Assembly: GCF_021648885.1 (NCBI RefSeq)
Contig: NZ_JAKJHZ010000009.1
Coordinates: 124,001 to 188,000 of the forward strand
Reading direction: 5' to 3'
Length of the DNA: 64,000 bases
Source: Nocardioides potassii
GTDB taxonomy: Bacteria > Actinomycetota > Actinomycetes > Propionibacteriales > Nocardioidaceae
Shown here: piece by piece, positions 54,937 through 64,000 of the stretch
How positions within the stretch are numbered: the first letter of the stretch is position 1
Layout of the letters: every line of letters begins with the position of its first letter
Notes under the pieces: model-generated
What the model was told of the DNA's origin: nothing
Seen by the model: only the letters and a program-made list of their open reading frames with translations
Database searches by the model: none
Translations under genes and position numbers: made by a program

Positions 54937-56790
54937 ATGGCCACCGAGGTACCCGCCGACGTCGCAGCAGTCCGCGAGGAGTACGAGGCCCGCATCCTCG
55001 GCCTGCACATGCCGGCCACCGTGCGCCAGGCAGCCGAGAGGTTCGGCGACCAGCCCGCCTTCTCCGACCGCTTCGACGTGCCGGAGGGCGAGACGTGGTC
55101 GACGATCTCGTGGGCCGAGACGTGGGCACAGACCCAGCGGGTCGCAGCCGCGTTGATGGACCTCGGCGTCGAGAAGGGCGACCCGGTCGCGGTCATGGCG
55201 TCGAACCGTACGGCGCACACGCTGGCCGACTACGGCGCGATGACGGCAGCAGCGGTCCCGATGTCGATCTACAACACCCTCGCCCAGGACCAGGTCGCCT
55301 TCATCGCGGGCGAGTCACGGCCGGTCGTCGTGATCCTCGAGGACCACGACCGCTACCAGCGCTGGGAGAAGGCGCTCGCCGACGTCGACTCGGTCCGGCA
55401 CGTCGTGATGCTCTCCGATGCCGACCGCGTCGACGACCCGCGGGTGATGACGTGGGACGACCTGCTCGCCCGCGGTGAGGACACCAGCGGCGTCGAGGAG
55501 CGGATGGACCGGATCACCCCGGACCTGCCGGCCACCTACCTCTACACCTCGGGCACCACCGGCAACCCCAAGGGCGTCGTGCTGACCCACCACAACGTCA
55601 TGTTCGAGGCGGTCTCGACGCTCGACAACGCCGGCCTCGAGGGGCCGCAGCGGACCGTTTCCTACCTCCCGCTCGCCCACATCGCCGAGCGGGTGCTGGC
55701 GACGTACGCCCCGCCCTTCCTCGGCAGCCACGTGCACGCGATCCCCGACCCCGCCGGGCTCCTCGGCGCGCTCGGCGAGGTGCACCCGACCGCGTTCTTC
55801 GGCGTCCCGCGCGTCTGGGAGAAGATCAAGACCGGGATCTCCGCCAAGCTCGCCGAGGACCCCGACCCCGACAACCAGGAGCTCGTCCGCAACGCGATGG
55901 CCGCCGGACTCGCGTGGACGGAGGCCCACGAGTACGGCAGGGAGATGACGCCGGAGGTCGAGCAGGCCTACGCGAAGGCGGACGAGGCGATCCTGGGGTT
56001 CCTCCGGCTGCTGCTCGGCCTCGACCAGGTCGAGTGGGCGGCCAGCGCTGCCGCGCCGATGCCGCTCGAGGTCGCCAAGTTCATGGGCGGCCTCGGCCTG
56101 CGGGTCTACGACGTCTACGGCATGACCGAGACCACCGGGGCCTTCACCTCCAACGGACCCGACCACTTCAAGCTGGGCACCGTCGGCGTGCCCAACCCCG
56201 GCATCGAGGTGCGCCTCGACGAGGACGGCGAGATCCTGTGCCGCGGCCCGGTCAACACCCCCGGCTACCACAAGCAGGAGCAGGCAACCCGCGCCCTCAT
56301 CGACGAGGACGGCTGGATCCACACCGGCGACATCGGCACGGTCGACGAGGACGGCTTCTACTCCATCGTCGACCGCAAGAAGGAGCTGATCATCACCTCG
56401 GCCGGCAAGAACATCGCGCCGTCCAACATCGAGAACTACCTCAAGGAGTCGCCGATCGTGGGGCACGCGATGGCGCTCGGCGACGGCCAGTCGTTCGTCG
56501 TCGCGATCCTCACCCTCGACGGCGAGATCGCGCCGCTGGTCGCCGCCAAGATGGGCATCGAGTTCACCGACCTCGCCGACCTGTCGACCAAGCCGCAGAT
56601 CCGGGCGATGGCGCAGGCGGCGGTCGACGCGGCCAACGAGCGGCTCTCCCGGCCTGAGCAGGTCAAGGCGTGGGAGCTGCTGCCGGACGAGTGGACGGCG
56701 GAGTCCGAGGAGCTCACCCCGACGCTCAAGCTCAAGCGCCGGGTCGTCAGGACCAAGTACGCCGACGTGGTCGACTCGCTCTACGCGTGA
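54937..56790 (+). CDS. Long-chain fatty acid-CoA ligase (AMP-binding)
   Basis: 617-residue adenylating enzyme that activates fatty acids to acyl-CoA. Seen: the P-loop [21 protein letters not shown] (near 198), [45 protein letters not shown] (motif near 395), [41 protein letters not shown] (hinge Asp/Arg-Lys), and a C-terminal Lys in [15 protein letters not shown] 54937 is preceded by CGAGGAGAG. It is divergent from the chemoreceptor gene; the 150 bp between them shows no other structure. Confidence 0.95.
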   Translation: MATEVPADVAAVREEYEARILGLHMPATVRQAAERFGDQPAFSDRFDVPEGETWSTISWAETWAQTQRVAAALMDLGVEKGDPVAVMASNRTAHTLADYGAMTAAAVPMSIYNTLAQDQVAFIAGESRPVVVILEDHDRYQRWEKALADVDSVRHVVMLSDADRVDDPRVMTWDDLLARGEDTSGVEERMDRITPDLPATYLYTSGTTGNPKGVVLTHHNVMFEAVSTLDNAGLEGPQRTVSYLPLAHIAERVLATYAPPFLGSHVHAIPDPAGLLGALGEVHPTAFFGVPRVWEKIKTGISAKLAEDPDPDNQELVRNAMAAGLAWTEAHEYGREMTPEVEQAYAKADEAILGFLRLLLGLDQVEWAASAAAPMPLEVAKFMGGLGLRVYDVYGMTETTGAFTSNGPDHFKLGTVGVPNPGIEVRLDEDGEILCRGPVNTPGYHKQEQATRALIDEDGWIHTGDIGTVDEDGFYSIVDRKKELIITSAGKNIAPSNIENYLKESPIVGHAMALGDGQSFVVAILTLDGEIAPLVAAKMGIEFTDLADLSTKPQIRAMAQAAVDAANERLSRPEQVKAWELLPDEWTAESEELTPTLKLKRRVVRTKYADVVDSLYA

Positions 56791-56824
56791 TCGACGCGCC
56801 TCCGGGCAACCAGGCGCTCGTCCC

Positions 56825-57907
56825 ATGCGTCTCCCGAGCATGACCATCGTCCGCACCGCCGTCCTCGCCGCAGCCACGCTCGCGCTCGGCTCCGCCCTGG
56901 CCGCCTCCCCCGCCCCGTCGTCGTACGCCGGCACGGAGACGCCGACGACCCGCGCGGCGGCGCGGACGCTCCTCGACGTCTCCGACCTCGACAAGGGGGC
57001 GCCGCCATCCATCGCATGGTCCGAGCGACGCTCCGGACGGACCGTCATCCACGGCACCGACGGCAGCACGACGCCGGTCTCGAACCGCCTCGGCCAGTTC
57101 GCGCCGATGGGATCGGGCTACGTCGTGCAGACCCGGGCTGGTCGGCTCACGCGCTGGGTGGGCGCAGACGGTACGCCGGGCAGGGGCGAGTGGCGCACCG
57201 GCTACGGCCTCGCCGTCTCGCCGCAGGGCCAGGTGGTCGCGTTCGCCGGCCGCGCCGGCCGGGTGTGGACCATCGACCAGGCAGGCGACCGGGTCTTCCG
57301 CTTCAACCGCGTCCCGGTCACGGGCCCCGCCCGCGCGGTCGCGGTCACCGGCGAGAACTGCCAGGAGGGTGAGGGCGACCCGGGCTTCGGCTGCTCGATC
57401 GCCGTCAACGGTCCTCGGCGCGCCTTCTACACGTCCTCGCACGGCATCGTCGACACGGTCCCCCACCTGCGCCAAACCACCACCGGCCGCGGGCGCTGGC
57501 TCGGCGGCATCACCTCGGTATCTGACTTCGGCACGTGCAGCGCCATGATGCGTGACTGGCGGGTGAGGTGGCGCACCTGCGACAACGTGCTCTCCGACAT
57601 CTCGACCGACAACCGCCACGTCCTCGGCACCCCGGCGTACGCGGACGGCTTCGGCCCGCAGGTGCTCGACATCCTGTCCACCGCCGACGGCACTGTGGTC
57701 CGCACCTTCGCGGCGTCGCGCGACGGCAGCACGGCGACGTACTTCGACGAGGTCTGGGAGGACGCCGCGCACGTGCTCGTCGTGACCTACCAGGACGGCG
57801 AGTGGGCCGTCGTGCGGCTCGGCGTGGACGGCTCGATGGAGTACGCCGTCGCGCCGCGCCGCGGGTCGATCGACACGCGGTCGCCGTTCCACCTCCAGAC
57901 CCGGTGA
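56825..57907 (+). CDS. Secreted protein, unknown function
   Basis: 360-residue exported protein. The N-terminal signal is TIVRTAVLAAATLALGSALAASPAP (cleavage probably near residue 28-35). The mature part is repetitive in hydrophobic/Gly-Asp turns (TRWVGADGTPGRGEW, VAFAGRAGRVWTIDQAGD, VLDILSTADGTVVRTF), resembling a beta propeller, with four Cys in the middle third. The family is not recognised. It lies 34 bp after the acyl-CoA ligase gene and 38 bp before the MMPL gene, so all three may be one unit. Confidence 0.7.
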   Translation: MRLPSMTIVRTAVLAAATLALGSALAASPAPSSYAGTETPTTRAAARTLLDVSDLDKGAPPSIAWSERRSGRTVIHGTDGSTTPVSNRLGQFAPMGSGYVVQTRAGRLTRWVGADGTPGRGEWRTGYGLAVSPQGQVVAFAGRAGRVWTIDQAGDRVFRFNRVPVTGPARAVAVTGENCQEGEGDPGFGCSIAVNGPRRAFYTSSHGIVDTVPHLRQTTTGRGRWLGGITSVSDFGTCSAMMRDWRVRWRTCDNVLSDISTDNRHVLGTPAYADGFGPQVLDILSTADGTVVRTFAASRDGSTATYFDEVWEDAAHVLVVTYQDGEWAVVRLGVDGSMEYAVAPRRGSIDTRSPFHLQTR

Positions 57908-57945
57908 GGCAGGTGCCCCCTGTCTAGACCTCGGGGGAATCACCG

Positions 57946-60132
57946 ATGCGAGATGTCGGTCCCGGCTGGTCGACTCTACGCATGCATCGTCAGATCGCCG
58001 GATCGCTCACCGGCCGCGTCACCAAGTGGGTCGTCCTCGCCGCCGTCCTCGGCATCACCGTCGTCATGGCCGGTTTCTCGGCCAAGCTGGCAGACGTGCA
58101 GAACAACGAGGCGTCGTCGTGGCTGCCCGGTTCTGCCGAGTCCACCAAGGTGCTCGACGAGCTCTCCGAGACCGTCGACCCCAACGACATCCCGACGCTG
58201 GTCGTCTTCCACCGCGACGGCGGTCTCACCGACGACGACCTCGCGGCGATGGAGCAGGACGGCAAGGAGATCGCCGAGCTCGACGGCGTCACCGACCAGG
58301 GCGTCCTGACCCCCGCCGCCGCGGAGGCCGCCGCCGCCCAGGGCGCGCCCGTGCCGACGCTGGTGTCGGAGGACGGGGAGGTCGCCTACCTCTACTTCGT
58401 GCTCAACTTCGGCACGGACGGGTGGAACGCCATCCCTGCCGCAGCCGACGAGATCCGCGACATCGCGAAGATCGACGGCGGCGAGGTGCACCTGGCCGGC
58501 TACGGCGGCCAGGCTGCCGACTCCGCGGAGGCCTTCGAGGGCATCGACACCAACCTGATCTTCGCCACGCTCGCCGTGGTGATCGTGATCCTGCTCTTCA
58601 CCTACCGCAGCCCCGTGCTGTGGCTGCTTCCGATCCTGTGCGCGGTCTCGGCCAACTTCATCGCCACCGGGCTCGTCTACCTGCTCGCGAAGTACGCCGG
58701 GCTCACGGTCAACGGGCAGAGCCAGGCCATCCTCAGCATCCTGGTCATCGGCGCCGGCACCGACTACGCGCTCCTGCTGGTCGCGCGATACCGCGAGGAG
58801 CTGCGCCGCCACGAGGACCGCCACGAGGCGATGGCGTTCGCCCTCCACCGGGCCTCGCCGGCGATCCTGGCCAGCGCCGCGACCGTGGCCATCGGCATGC
58901 TGTGCCTGTCGTTCGCCGAGCTGAACTCGACCGCGGGCCTCGGCCCCGTGCTCGCCATCGGCGTGGCCGTGACCGTGCTGGTGATGGTCACCCTCCTGCC
59001 CGCACTGCTGGTGATCTGCGGTCGCTGGGTCTTCTGGCCCAAGCGCCCCACCTTCCGCAGCGCCGAGCCCACCTCCAGCGGCCTCTGGGCGCGCGTGGGC
59101 CGGGCCATCGCCCCGCGCCCGCGCCGGGTGTGGGTCGTCACGACCGGCCTGCTGCTCCTCGCCTGCCTCGGCCTCTTCCGGCTCGACACCTCGGGCCTGT
59201 CGACCGAGGAGACCTACACGAAGGAGTTCGACTCCATCAAGGGCCAGAAGCTGCTCACCGAGCACGACCTGTCCGACAACAGCAACACCATCCAGGTCAC
59301 CACCGCGACCGACAAGGCCGCCGACGTCGAGGCAGCCCTGTCCGGCGTCGACGGACTCGGCCGGCCGAGCGAGGTCCGCGAGCTGTCCGACGGGCGGTCG
59401 TGGTTCGAGGCGACGATCAACGCCGACATCTCCTCCTCCACCGCGGCCGACATCGTCGAGGCCTCCCGCGAGGCGGTGCACGGCGTGTCCGGCGCGGACG
59501 CGCTGGTCGGTGGCGGCTCGGCCTTCTACCTCGACACCAAGATCGCGAGCGAGCGTGACAGCAAGGTCATCATGCCGCTGGTGCTGGGCGTCGTGCTGCT
59601 GATCCTCATCGGCCTGCTCCGGGCCCTGGTCGCGCCGCTGATCCTGATCGCGACGGTGGTGCTGTCCTTCGGCGCCGCGCTGGGCATCTCCGCGCTGCTC
59701 TTCGAGTACGTCTTCGGCTTCGCCGGGTCCGACCCGGGGTTCCCGCTCTTCGCCTTCGTCTTCCTGGTGGCGCTCGGGATCGACTACAACATCTTCCTGA
59801 TGACCCGGGTGCGCGAGGAGACCGTCACCTACGGCACCCGCAAGGGCTCGCTCATCGGCCTGGCCTCGACCGGCGGCGTGATCACCTCCGCCGGCATCGT
59901 GCTCGCGGCGACGTTCCTGGTCCTGGGCTCGCTGCCGCTGGTGTTCCTCGCCGAGCTCGGGGTCGCGGTCGCCCTGGGCGTCATGCTCGACACGATGGTC
60001 GTCCGCTCCGTCCTGGTCACCGCGCTCAACCTCGACCTCGGCGGCCGGATCTGGTGGCCGAGCAAGCTCGACTCCGCCGACGAGCCGCTCGCCGAGTCCG
60101 AGGCCCGCGCGCCACTGGAGACGGTGCACTAG
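57946..60132 (+). CDS. MMPL-family transporter
   Basis: 728-residue RND-type transporter with two repeats, each of one helix, a large extracytoplasmic loop and five helices. Seen: INTLVFATL-type helices near 200, VIGAGTDYALLLVARYREELRRH (about 270-290, the Asp-Tyr proton-relay motif), and its second-repeat match VALGIDYNIFLMTRVREE (near 607). Actinobacterial MMPL proteins export lipids or small molecules. Proximity to the acyl-CoA ligase hints at a lipid substrate (inference). GGGGGA precedes the ATG at 57946; ATG 57982 is an alternative. Confidence 0.9.
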   Translation: MRDVGPGWSTLRMHRQIAGSLTGRVTKWVVLAAVLGITVVMAGFSAKLADVQNNEASSWLPGSAESTKVLDELSETVDPNDIPTLVVFHRDGGLTDDDLAAMEQDGKEIAELDGVTDQGVLTPAAAEAAAAQGAPVPTLVSEDGEVAYLYFVLNFGTDGWNAIPAAADEIRDIAKIDGGEVHLAGYGGQAADSAEAFEGIDTNLIFATLAVVIVILLFTYRSPVLWLLPILCAVSANFIATGLVYLLAKYAGLTVNGQSQAILSILVIGAGTDYALLLVARYREELRRHEDRHEAMAFALHRASPAILASAATVAIGMLCLSFAELNSTAGLGPVLAIGVAVTVLVMVTLLPALLVICGRWVFWPKRPTFRSAEPTSSGLWARVGRAIAPRPRRVWVVTTGLLLLACLGLFRLDTSGLSTEETYTKEFDSIKGQKLLTEHDLSDNSNTIQVTTATDKAADVEAALSGVDGLGRPSEVRELSDGRSWFEATINADISSSTAADIVEASREAVHGVSGADALVGGGSAFYLDTKIASERDSKVIMPLVLGVVLLILIGLLRALVAPLILIATVVLSFGAALGISALLFEYVFGFAGSDPGFPLFAFVFLVALGIDYNIFLMTRVREETVTYGTRKGSLIGLASTGGVITSAGIVLAATFLVLGSLPLVFLAELGVAVALGVMLDTMVVRSVLVTALNLDLGGRIWWPSKLDSADEPLAESEARAPLETVH

Positions 60133-60143
60133 GTCGACACCCT

Positions 60144-60186
60144 GTGCGGTGGCGGTGGTGCACCTGGTGCGTCACGGCCACCGCAC
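60144..60186. terminator. Inverted repeat downstream of MMPL gene
   Basis: GTGCGGTGGC (60144-60153) pairs with GCCACCGCAC (60177-60186), with a smaller GGTGCACC palindrome inside. It starts 12 bp after the MMPL stop in the convergent gap with map. Confidence 0.5.
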
Positions 60187-60213
60187 TACGGGGTGCGCGT
60201 CGTCGTACGGCCC

Positions 60214-60274
60214 ACACGTGTCCGGGCGATGGCCGCTGGACGGTCCGATCGGGGGCCACGTCTCGGACACGTGT
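60214..60274. repeat. Family D palindrome, copy D2
   Basis: ACACGTGTCCG (60214-60224) pairs with CGGACACGTGT (60264-60274), and ATGGCC (60229-60234) with GGCCAC (60254-60259) apart from the outer base. The outer arms are identical to copy D1 at 41.4 kb. Both copies span 61 bp. Confidence 0.88.
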
Positions 60275-60297
60275 ACGGCGACCGCGCGCCGGCCGGC

Positions 60298-61071
60298 TCA
60301 GCTGGACGGCAGGGTGAGGATCTCGGCGCCGTCGTCGGTGATGGCGATCGTGTGCTCGCTGTGGGCGGTCAGGCAGCCGGTGGCGCTGCGGAGCGTCCAG
60401 CCGTCGTCGTCGGTGACCAGCTCGTCGGTGTCGGCCATGATCCACGGCTCGAGGGCGAGGAGCAGGCCGGGACGGAGCTGGTAGCCGCGACCGGGGCGGC
60501 CGTCGTTGGAGACGTGCGGGTCCTGGTGCATCGTCGTACCGATGCCGTGGCCGCCGAACTGCATGTTGATCGGGTAGCCGTCCTCGCGCAGCACGGTGCC
60601 GATCGCGTGCGACAGGTCGCCGATCCGCGCGCCCGGTCCGGCCGCGGCGATGCCCGCCGCGAGTGCGCGCTGGGTCGTGGCGATCATCTCCTCGCTGCCG
60701 GCGGGACGGCTCTCCCCGACCACGAAGCTGATGGCGGAGTCGGCGGCGACCCCGTCGAGGCGGACCGCGAGGTCGAGCGTCAGCAGGTCGCCGTCCTCGA
60801 GGCGCTGGTCGCGCGGACGACCGTGGAGGACGGCGTCGTTGACGGCCGTGCAGACGTAGTGGCCGAAGGGTCCGCGGCCGAACGACGGCGCGTAGTCGAC
60901 GTAGCACGACTCGGCACCGGCGTCGCTGATCATCTCCGCGGTCCAGCGGTCGAGCTCGAGGAGGTTGGTGCCCACGAGGCTGCGGCCACGCAGCGTCGCG
61001 AGGATGTCGCCGACGAGGGCGCCCGTACGGCGGGCCCGGTCGACCTGGACGGGAGTGAGGATCTCGATCAT
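60298..61071 (-). CDS. map: Methionine aminopeptidase, type I
   Basis: 257-residue metallopeptidase that removes N-terminal Met. The metal ligands are visible: Asp in LLTLDLAVRLDGVAADS (two Asp, about 97-109), His in GGHGIGTTMHQDPHV (near 173), Glu in LLALEPWIM (near 206) and Glu in TAHSEHTIAI (near 237). Actinobacteria often have more than one map, and this copy is not next to ribosomal genes, so it is probably a secondary paralogue. ATG 61071 fits. Confidence 0.94.
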   Translation of the reverse strand: MIEILTPVQVDRARRTGALVGDILATLRGRSLVGTNLLELDRWTAEMISDAGAESCYVDYAPSFGRGPFGHYVCTAVNDAVLHGRPRDQRLEDGDLLTLDLAVRLDGVAADSAISFVVGESRPAGSEEMIATTQRALAAGIAAAGPGARIGDLSHAIGTVLREDGYPINMQFGGHGIGTTMHQDPHVSNDGRPGRGYQLRPGLLLALEPWIMADTDELVTDDDGWTLRSATGCLTAHSEHTIAITDDGAEILTLPSS

Positions 61072-61092
61072 GGCTCGCCGATCATCGCAGGC

Positions 61093-61800
61093 TCATCGCA
61101 GCCCGAGCTTCTCGCACCGCTTCTCGGTGTCGCCGCTGCACAGGTCGTCGAGCGTCACCACGCCCTGCCGCACCAGCACGGAGGTGAGGCCGTCGACCGT
61201 GACGTCCTGGTGCTCGTAGAGCCAGGACTCGACGCCGTCGACCTCCTCGGCGTCCGGTCCACCCAGCTGGGAGACAGGCTTGTCCGCCAGCAGGGCGACG
61301 GCGACATCGGCGGCCTGCTCGCTCATCTCGCGCGTCGGGACGTAGGTCATCGACTTCTCGTCACCGAGCAGCACGTCACGGGCGGCCTCGAGGTCGGTGG
61401 CGGACTGGTTCGGCACGTCGCCCTCCGCGAGGCCGACGTACGCCTCGGACCCGGGCAGCAGGTCGCCGAGCGAGACGAGCGGGACCTCCGGCTCGGTCAG
61501 GGACGCGAGGTCGTCGGCGTCGACCGGTACGACGACCACCACGTCGGAGCTGCGCGCCTCGGCCTGGCGGACCTGGCTGCGCTGGGTCCCCGCGTCGCCG
61601 CCGGCGTCGTACACCGCCACGCGGCACTCGTCGCAGGTCGCCTCGACGCGATCGGTGAACCGGTCGACGTCGACCACGCGCGACGCGGGGCCGGAGGCAT
61701 CGGCGACGAGGAGGGCGATCGTCGGCTGGTCGCCGTCGCAGGCCGTCAGCAGTGGTGCGACGACCAGGAGGAGGCAGGTCAGGAGTCGGGCGCGGAACAT
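61093..61800 (-). CDS. Lipoprotein resembling a sugar-binding periplasmic protein
   Basis: 235-residue predicted lipoprotein with lipobox VVAPLLTACDGD (Cys near 21). The mature part begins TIALLVADASGPASRVVDVDRFTDRVEATC and includes SSDVVVVVPVDADDLASL, MTYVPTREMSEQAADVAVALLADKPV and VDGLTSVLVRQGVVTLDDLC. The last segment is like the C-terminal strand of xylose-type binding proteins. It lacks partner permease or ATPase genes. TAACCT seven bases before ATG 61800 suggests a leaderless transcript. map follows 21 bp downstream. Confidence 0.72.
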   Translation of the reverse strand: MFRARLLTCLLLVVAPLLTACDGDQPTIALLVADASGPASRVVDVDRFTDRVEATCDECRVAVYDAGGDAGTQRSQVRQAEARSSDVVVVVPVDADDLASLTEPEVPLVSLGDLLPGSEAYVGLAEGDVPNQSATDLEAARDVLLGDEKSMTYVPTREMSEQAADVAVALLADKPVSQLGGPDAEEVDGVESWLYEHQDVTVDGLTSVLVRQGVVTLDDLCSGDTEKRCEKLGLR

Positions 61801-61807
61801 CCCGGGG

Positions 61808-61813
61808 AGGTTA
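61808..61813 (-). promoter_or_regulatory. -10 element TAACCT, leaderless type (lipoprotein)
   Basis: TAACCT on the minus strand ends seven bases before the ATG at 61800. Confidence 0.45.
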
Positions 61814-61818
61814 TCTCC

Positions 61819-62157
61819 TCAGTGGACGGGCGGGCGCCTGCGCTGCGGCGCGGGGCGCGTCGGGTCGTCGTCGGGAGCCTCGACGTGCTCAGGCACCACG
61901 ATCGGACGCATCCGCGCCCAGGCGATGAAGAAGCCGCCGACCAGGAGCAGGGCGATCCCGGTCCAGAGGTTGGCATTGACCCCGCCGGTCTTCTCGGGCT
62001 CGTGCTCGCCGAGCAGCCCGGCCAGGGTGAGGATCACGCCGTAGAGCGCGAGCAGGGCACCGATGATGTTGCGGATGTCGAAGACGCCGGCCTTGTGGGT
62101 CGAGCCGGTCTCGCGAGTGGTGTCGGACGTGTCGGACGTGTTGGACGTGTTGGACAT
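61819..62157 (-). CDS. Small two-helix membrane protein
   Basis: 112-residue protein. A Ser/Thr/Asn/Asp N-terminus is built from tripeptide repeats. Two helices follow (IIGALLALYGVILTLAGLLG and LWTGIALLLVGGFFIAWARM), then a basic Pro/Arg tail. The family is unknown, but small proteins of this layout are common beside actinobacterial symporters. It lies 25 bp after the SSS symporter gene and is probably co-transcribed. Confidence 0.7.
   Translation of the reverse strand: MSNTSNTSDTSDTTRETGSTHKAGVFDIRNIIGALLALYGVILTLAGLLGEHEPEKTGGVNANLWTGIALLLVGGFFIAWARMRPIVVPEHVEAPDDDPTRPAPQRRRPPVH
62120..62155. repeat. 9-bp tandem repeat, four copies, in small membrane protein
   Basis: Four units of GTGTYGGAC, in frame, encode SNT/SDT tripeptides directly after the start codon on the minus strand. 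Confidence 0.9.
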
Positions 62158-62182
62158 GGTGGCTCCTCTCTCTCGAACCGGG

Positions 62183-63901
62183 TCAGAAGGCGATGTTGAG
62201 GACGACGACCATCGCGAGCGCGATGCCGGCCAGTGGCACCGTACGACGCCACCACGGCATCGCCGCTTCGTCGGGATCCGTACGGTCCTCCCGCGGCGTC
62301 TCGGAGTAGACCAGGCCGCGCAGCTCGGACGCCGGCTTGGGCTTCGTCACGAGCGAGACGACGACGCTCAGGACGATGTCGACCACGAACGCCGTCGACG
62401 CGGCGAGGAAGGCGGCGCCCTGGCCGGGCAGGTCGATCACCCCGGCGGCGGCGAGGCGGTCGACCGCGATGGCCGACAGGGTGCCCGCCACCAGGCCGAC
62501 CCAGCCGGCCGTGGGGGTCATCCGCTTCCAGAACATGCCGAGGATGAACGTGGCGAAGAGCGGGGCGTTGAAGAACCCGAAGAGCGTCTGGAGGTAGTCC
62601 ATGACGTTCGTGTAGCCCATCGCGATACGGGCGGTGAAGATCGCGATCACGGTGGCGGCGACCGTCGCGAGTCGGCCGATGCGCAGGTAGTAGTCGTCGC
62701 TGTGGTCCCTGCGGATGTAGCGCTGCCACAGGTCGTAGGAGAAGACGGTGTTGAAGGCCGAGATGTTGGCGGCCATGCCGGCCATGAACGCCGCCAGCAG
62801 ACCCGCGATCGCCAGACCGAGCAGCCCGTTGGGCAGCACGTCGCGCATCAGCAGCAGCAGCAGCGCGTCGTTGTAGGCGACCCCGTCACCCGATGCCCCA
62901 CCCGCTGGCGTCCCGCCGTTCTTGAGGTCGACCATCTCCTGGACCAGCACCGCGGAGATCATGCCGGGCACGATGACGATGAACGGGATGAACATCTTGG
63001 GGAAGGCACCGATGATCGGCGTCTTGCGGGCCGCCGAGATGGAGTCGGAGGCCATCGCCCGCTGGACCTCGACGAAGTTGGTCGTCCAGTAGCCGAAGGA
63101 CAGCACGAAGCCGAGGCCGAACACGATCCCGATGACCGAGAGCAGCGAGGAGTCGAAGCCGGAGAGCGCCTGGCCGGGCCAGGACTCGAGCTGCTGGGCG
63201 GCGGGCGCGACCTCGGCGCTGGCCGGTGCCTTGTCGGCGGCCGCGGTGATCTTCTCCGTGAGCCCGTCCCACCCACCGACGCGGTGGAGCCCGATGAGCG
63301 TGAGCGGCAGCAGCGATGCCACGATCACGAAGAACTGCAGCACCTCGTTGTAGATCGCAGCGCTGAGCCCGCCGAGCGTGATGTAGGACAGCACGATCGC
63401 GCCGGCGACGACGAGCGCGATCCAGATCGGCCAGCCGAGCAGGGCGTGCACGATGCCGGCGAGCAGCGCGAGGTTCACCCCCGCGATGAGAAGCTGGGCG
63501 ACCGCGAAGCTGATCGCGTTGACCAGGTGCGCGCCGGTGCCGAACCGCCTGTACATGAACTCCGGGACCGAGCGGACCTTCGAGCCGTAGTAGAAGGGCA
63601 TCATCACGACGCCGAGGAAGAGCATCGCCGGCACGGCGCCGACCCAGAAGTAGTGGACAGTCGGCAGGCCGATCTCGGCACCGTTGGCGGACATGCCCAT
63701 GATCTCGACGGCACCGAGGTTGGCGGAGATGAACGCCAGGCCGGTGACCCAGGCGGGCAGCGAGCGGCCCGACAGGAAGAAGTCGATCGAGTCCGACACC
63801 GAGCGGCGTGCCATCACGCCGATCCCGAGGACGAACGCGAAGTAGATCGCGACCAGGAGGTAGTCCAGCCACGAAGCGTTGATCAGGGTGTCGGAGCTCA
63901 T
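62183..63901 (-). CDS. Sodium:solute symporter (SSS family)
   Basis: 572-residue symporter with about 14 helices. Helix 1 begins WLDYLLVAIYFAFVLGIG. VRSVPEFMYRRFG, ITLGGLSAAIYNEVLQFFVIV and SFGYWTTNFVEVQRAMASDS follow the order seen in SGLT/vSGLT-type sugar symporters. A sugar or related solute is the likely cargo, unproven. ATG 63901 has GGGAGGA upstream; an in-frame start at 63937 adds 12 unlikely residues. Followed by the small membrane protein gene. Confidence 0.9.
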   Translation of the reverse strand: MSSDTLINASWLDYLLVAIYFAFVLGIGVMARRSVSDSIDFFLSGRSLPAWVTGLAFISANLGAVEIMGMSANGAEIGLPTVHYFWVGAVPAMLFLGVVMMPFYYGSKVRSVPEFMYRRFGTGAHLVNAISFAVAQLLIAGVNLALLAGIVHALLGWPIWIALVVAGAIVLSYITLGGLSAAIYNEVLQFFVIVASLLPLTLIGLHRVGGWDGLTEKITAAADKAPASAEVAPAAQQLESWPGQALSGFDSSLLSVIGIVFGLGFVLSFGYWTTNFVEVQRAMASDSISAARKTPIIGAFPKMFIPFIVIVPGMISAVLVQEMVDLKNGGTPAGGASGDGVAYNDALLLLLMRDVLPNGLLGLAIAGLLAAFMAGMAANISAFNTVFSYDLWQRYIRRDHSDDYYLRIGRLATVAATVIAIFTARIAMGYTNVMDYLQTLFGFFNAPLFATFILGMFWKRMTPTAGWVGLVAGTLSAIAVDRLAAAGVIDLPGQGAAFLAASTAFVVDIVLSVVVSLVTKPKPASELRGLVYSETPREDRTDPDEAAMPWWRRTVPLAGIALAMVVVLNIAF

Positions 63902-64000
63902 GTGTCCTCCCGAGTATCCAGTTGGGCCACCCAGCAACCTAGACCCGCGCGACGCGCGATGCGACCACCCCTTCGGTGGGTGAGGGCAGGGGGTGGCACA

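Noticed and set aside
57976-60129. Long minus-strand open frame opposite the MMPL transporter
   Set aside because: Antisense shadow with biased composition. The plus strand encodes a complete MMPL protein.
63902-64000. Short hairpin near 63965-63980 (ACCACCCC-TTCG-GTGGGT)
   Set aside because: The stem is short and imperfect and the window ends before its context can be judged. Otherwise nothing is seen in this end stretch.

Overview
The window is a 64 kb piece of a very GC-rich chromosome (roughly 70% or more by eye) from an actinobacterium, most likely Nocardioides or a close relative in the Nocardioidaceae. The placement is an inference. It rests on GTG starts, many genes that look leaderless (TANNNT six or seven bases before the start codon), MmyB-type regulators, an F420-type LLM oxidoreductase, a PspC-domain sensor kinase, and a block whose content matches the Mycobacterium tuberculosis uvrD1-M23-sucCD-perM-purN-purH region. 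About 54 protein genes are called, with little non-coding sequence between them. No tRNA, rRNA, CRISPR array, phage or recognisable insertion sequence was seen.

Layout. 0-4.2 kb: a DUF559/AbiEi-type nuclease-like gene between two pairs of long palindromes, then a minus-strand run trpS > 2'-5' RNA ligase-like > YihY/BrkB and a small protein. 4.3-8 kb: an MFS exporter and monomeric isocitrate dehydrogenase. 8-11 kb: an aquaporin with a long disordered tail, a lipoprotein and malate dehydrogenase. 11-17 kb: a minus-strand operon DUF6350/PerM > YibE/F > purN > (ZTP-type riboswitch) > purH > folD > DUF3017, covering late purine synthesis and one-carbon folate chemistry. 17-20 kb: a sigma-factor-like protein fused to a transmembrane helix and extracytoplasmic domain, plus a lipoprotein. 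20-22.4 kb: sucC-sucD. With icd and mdh this puts four TCA-cycle genes in the window. 22.5-27.7 kb: photolyase, M23 peptidase, a tandem palindrome array and PcrA/UvrD helicase. 27.7-30 kb: membrane protein, universal stress protein and APC permease. 30-34 kb: LuxR-type response regulator and PspC-domain kinase, divergent from a PspC-domain membrane protein. 34-37.8 kb: a PLP enzyme, glycerophosphodiesterase, YbaK-type deacylase and alpha/beta hydrolase. 37.8-41.3 kb: a heterodimeric ABC exporter. 41.4-50 kb: a mixed metabolic set (EVE protein, LLM oxidoreductase, DUF2236, acyl-CoA dehydrogenase, aldo/keto reductase, MmyB-type regulator, nitroreductase, pentapeptide-DinB fusion, NTF2-like). 50-57 kb: two coupled FAD enzymes, a DUF2383-like protein, a phosphodiesterase, an isolated chemoreceptor and a long-chain acyl-CoA ligase. 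57-64 kb: a secreted protein, an MMPL transporter, methionine aminopeptidase, a lipoprotein, a small membrane protein and a sodium:solute symporter.

The most striking non-genic signal is a set of long dispersed palindromes. Family A (eight copies) has arms of about 21 bp and recurs with an 83-bp period at two loci 24 kb apart. One locus brackets the DUF559 nuclease-like gene so tightly that a palindrome arm overlaps its stop codon. Two further families (C and D) lie downstream of other genes. This resembles a REP/BIME system and its associated endonuclease, but with a DUF559 protein instead of a RAYT transposase. The functional link is a hypothesis. Other notable items are an ABC pair with complementary motif loss, a sigma-like/sensor fusion, and a ZTP-type riboswitch between purN and purH.
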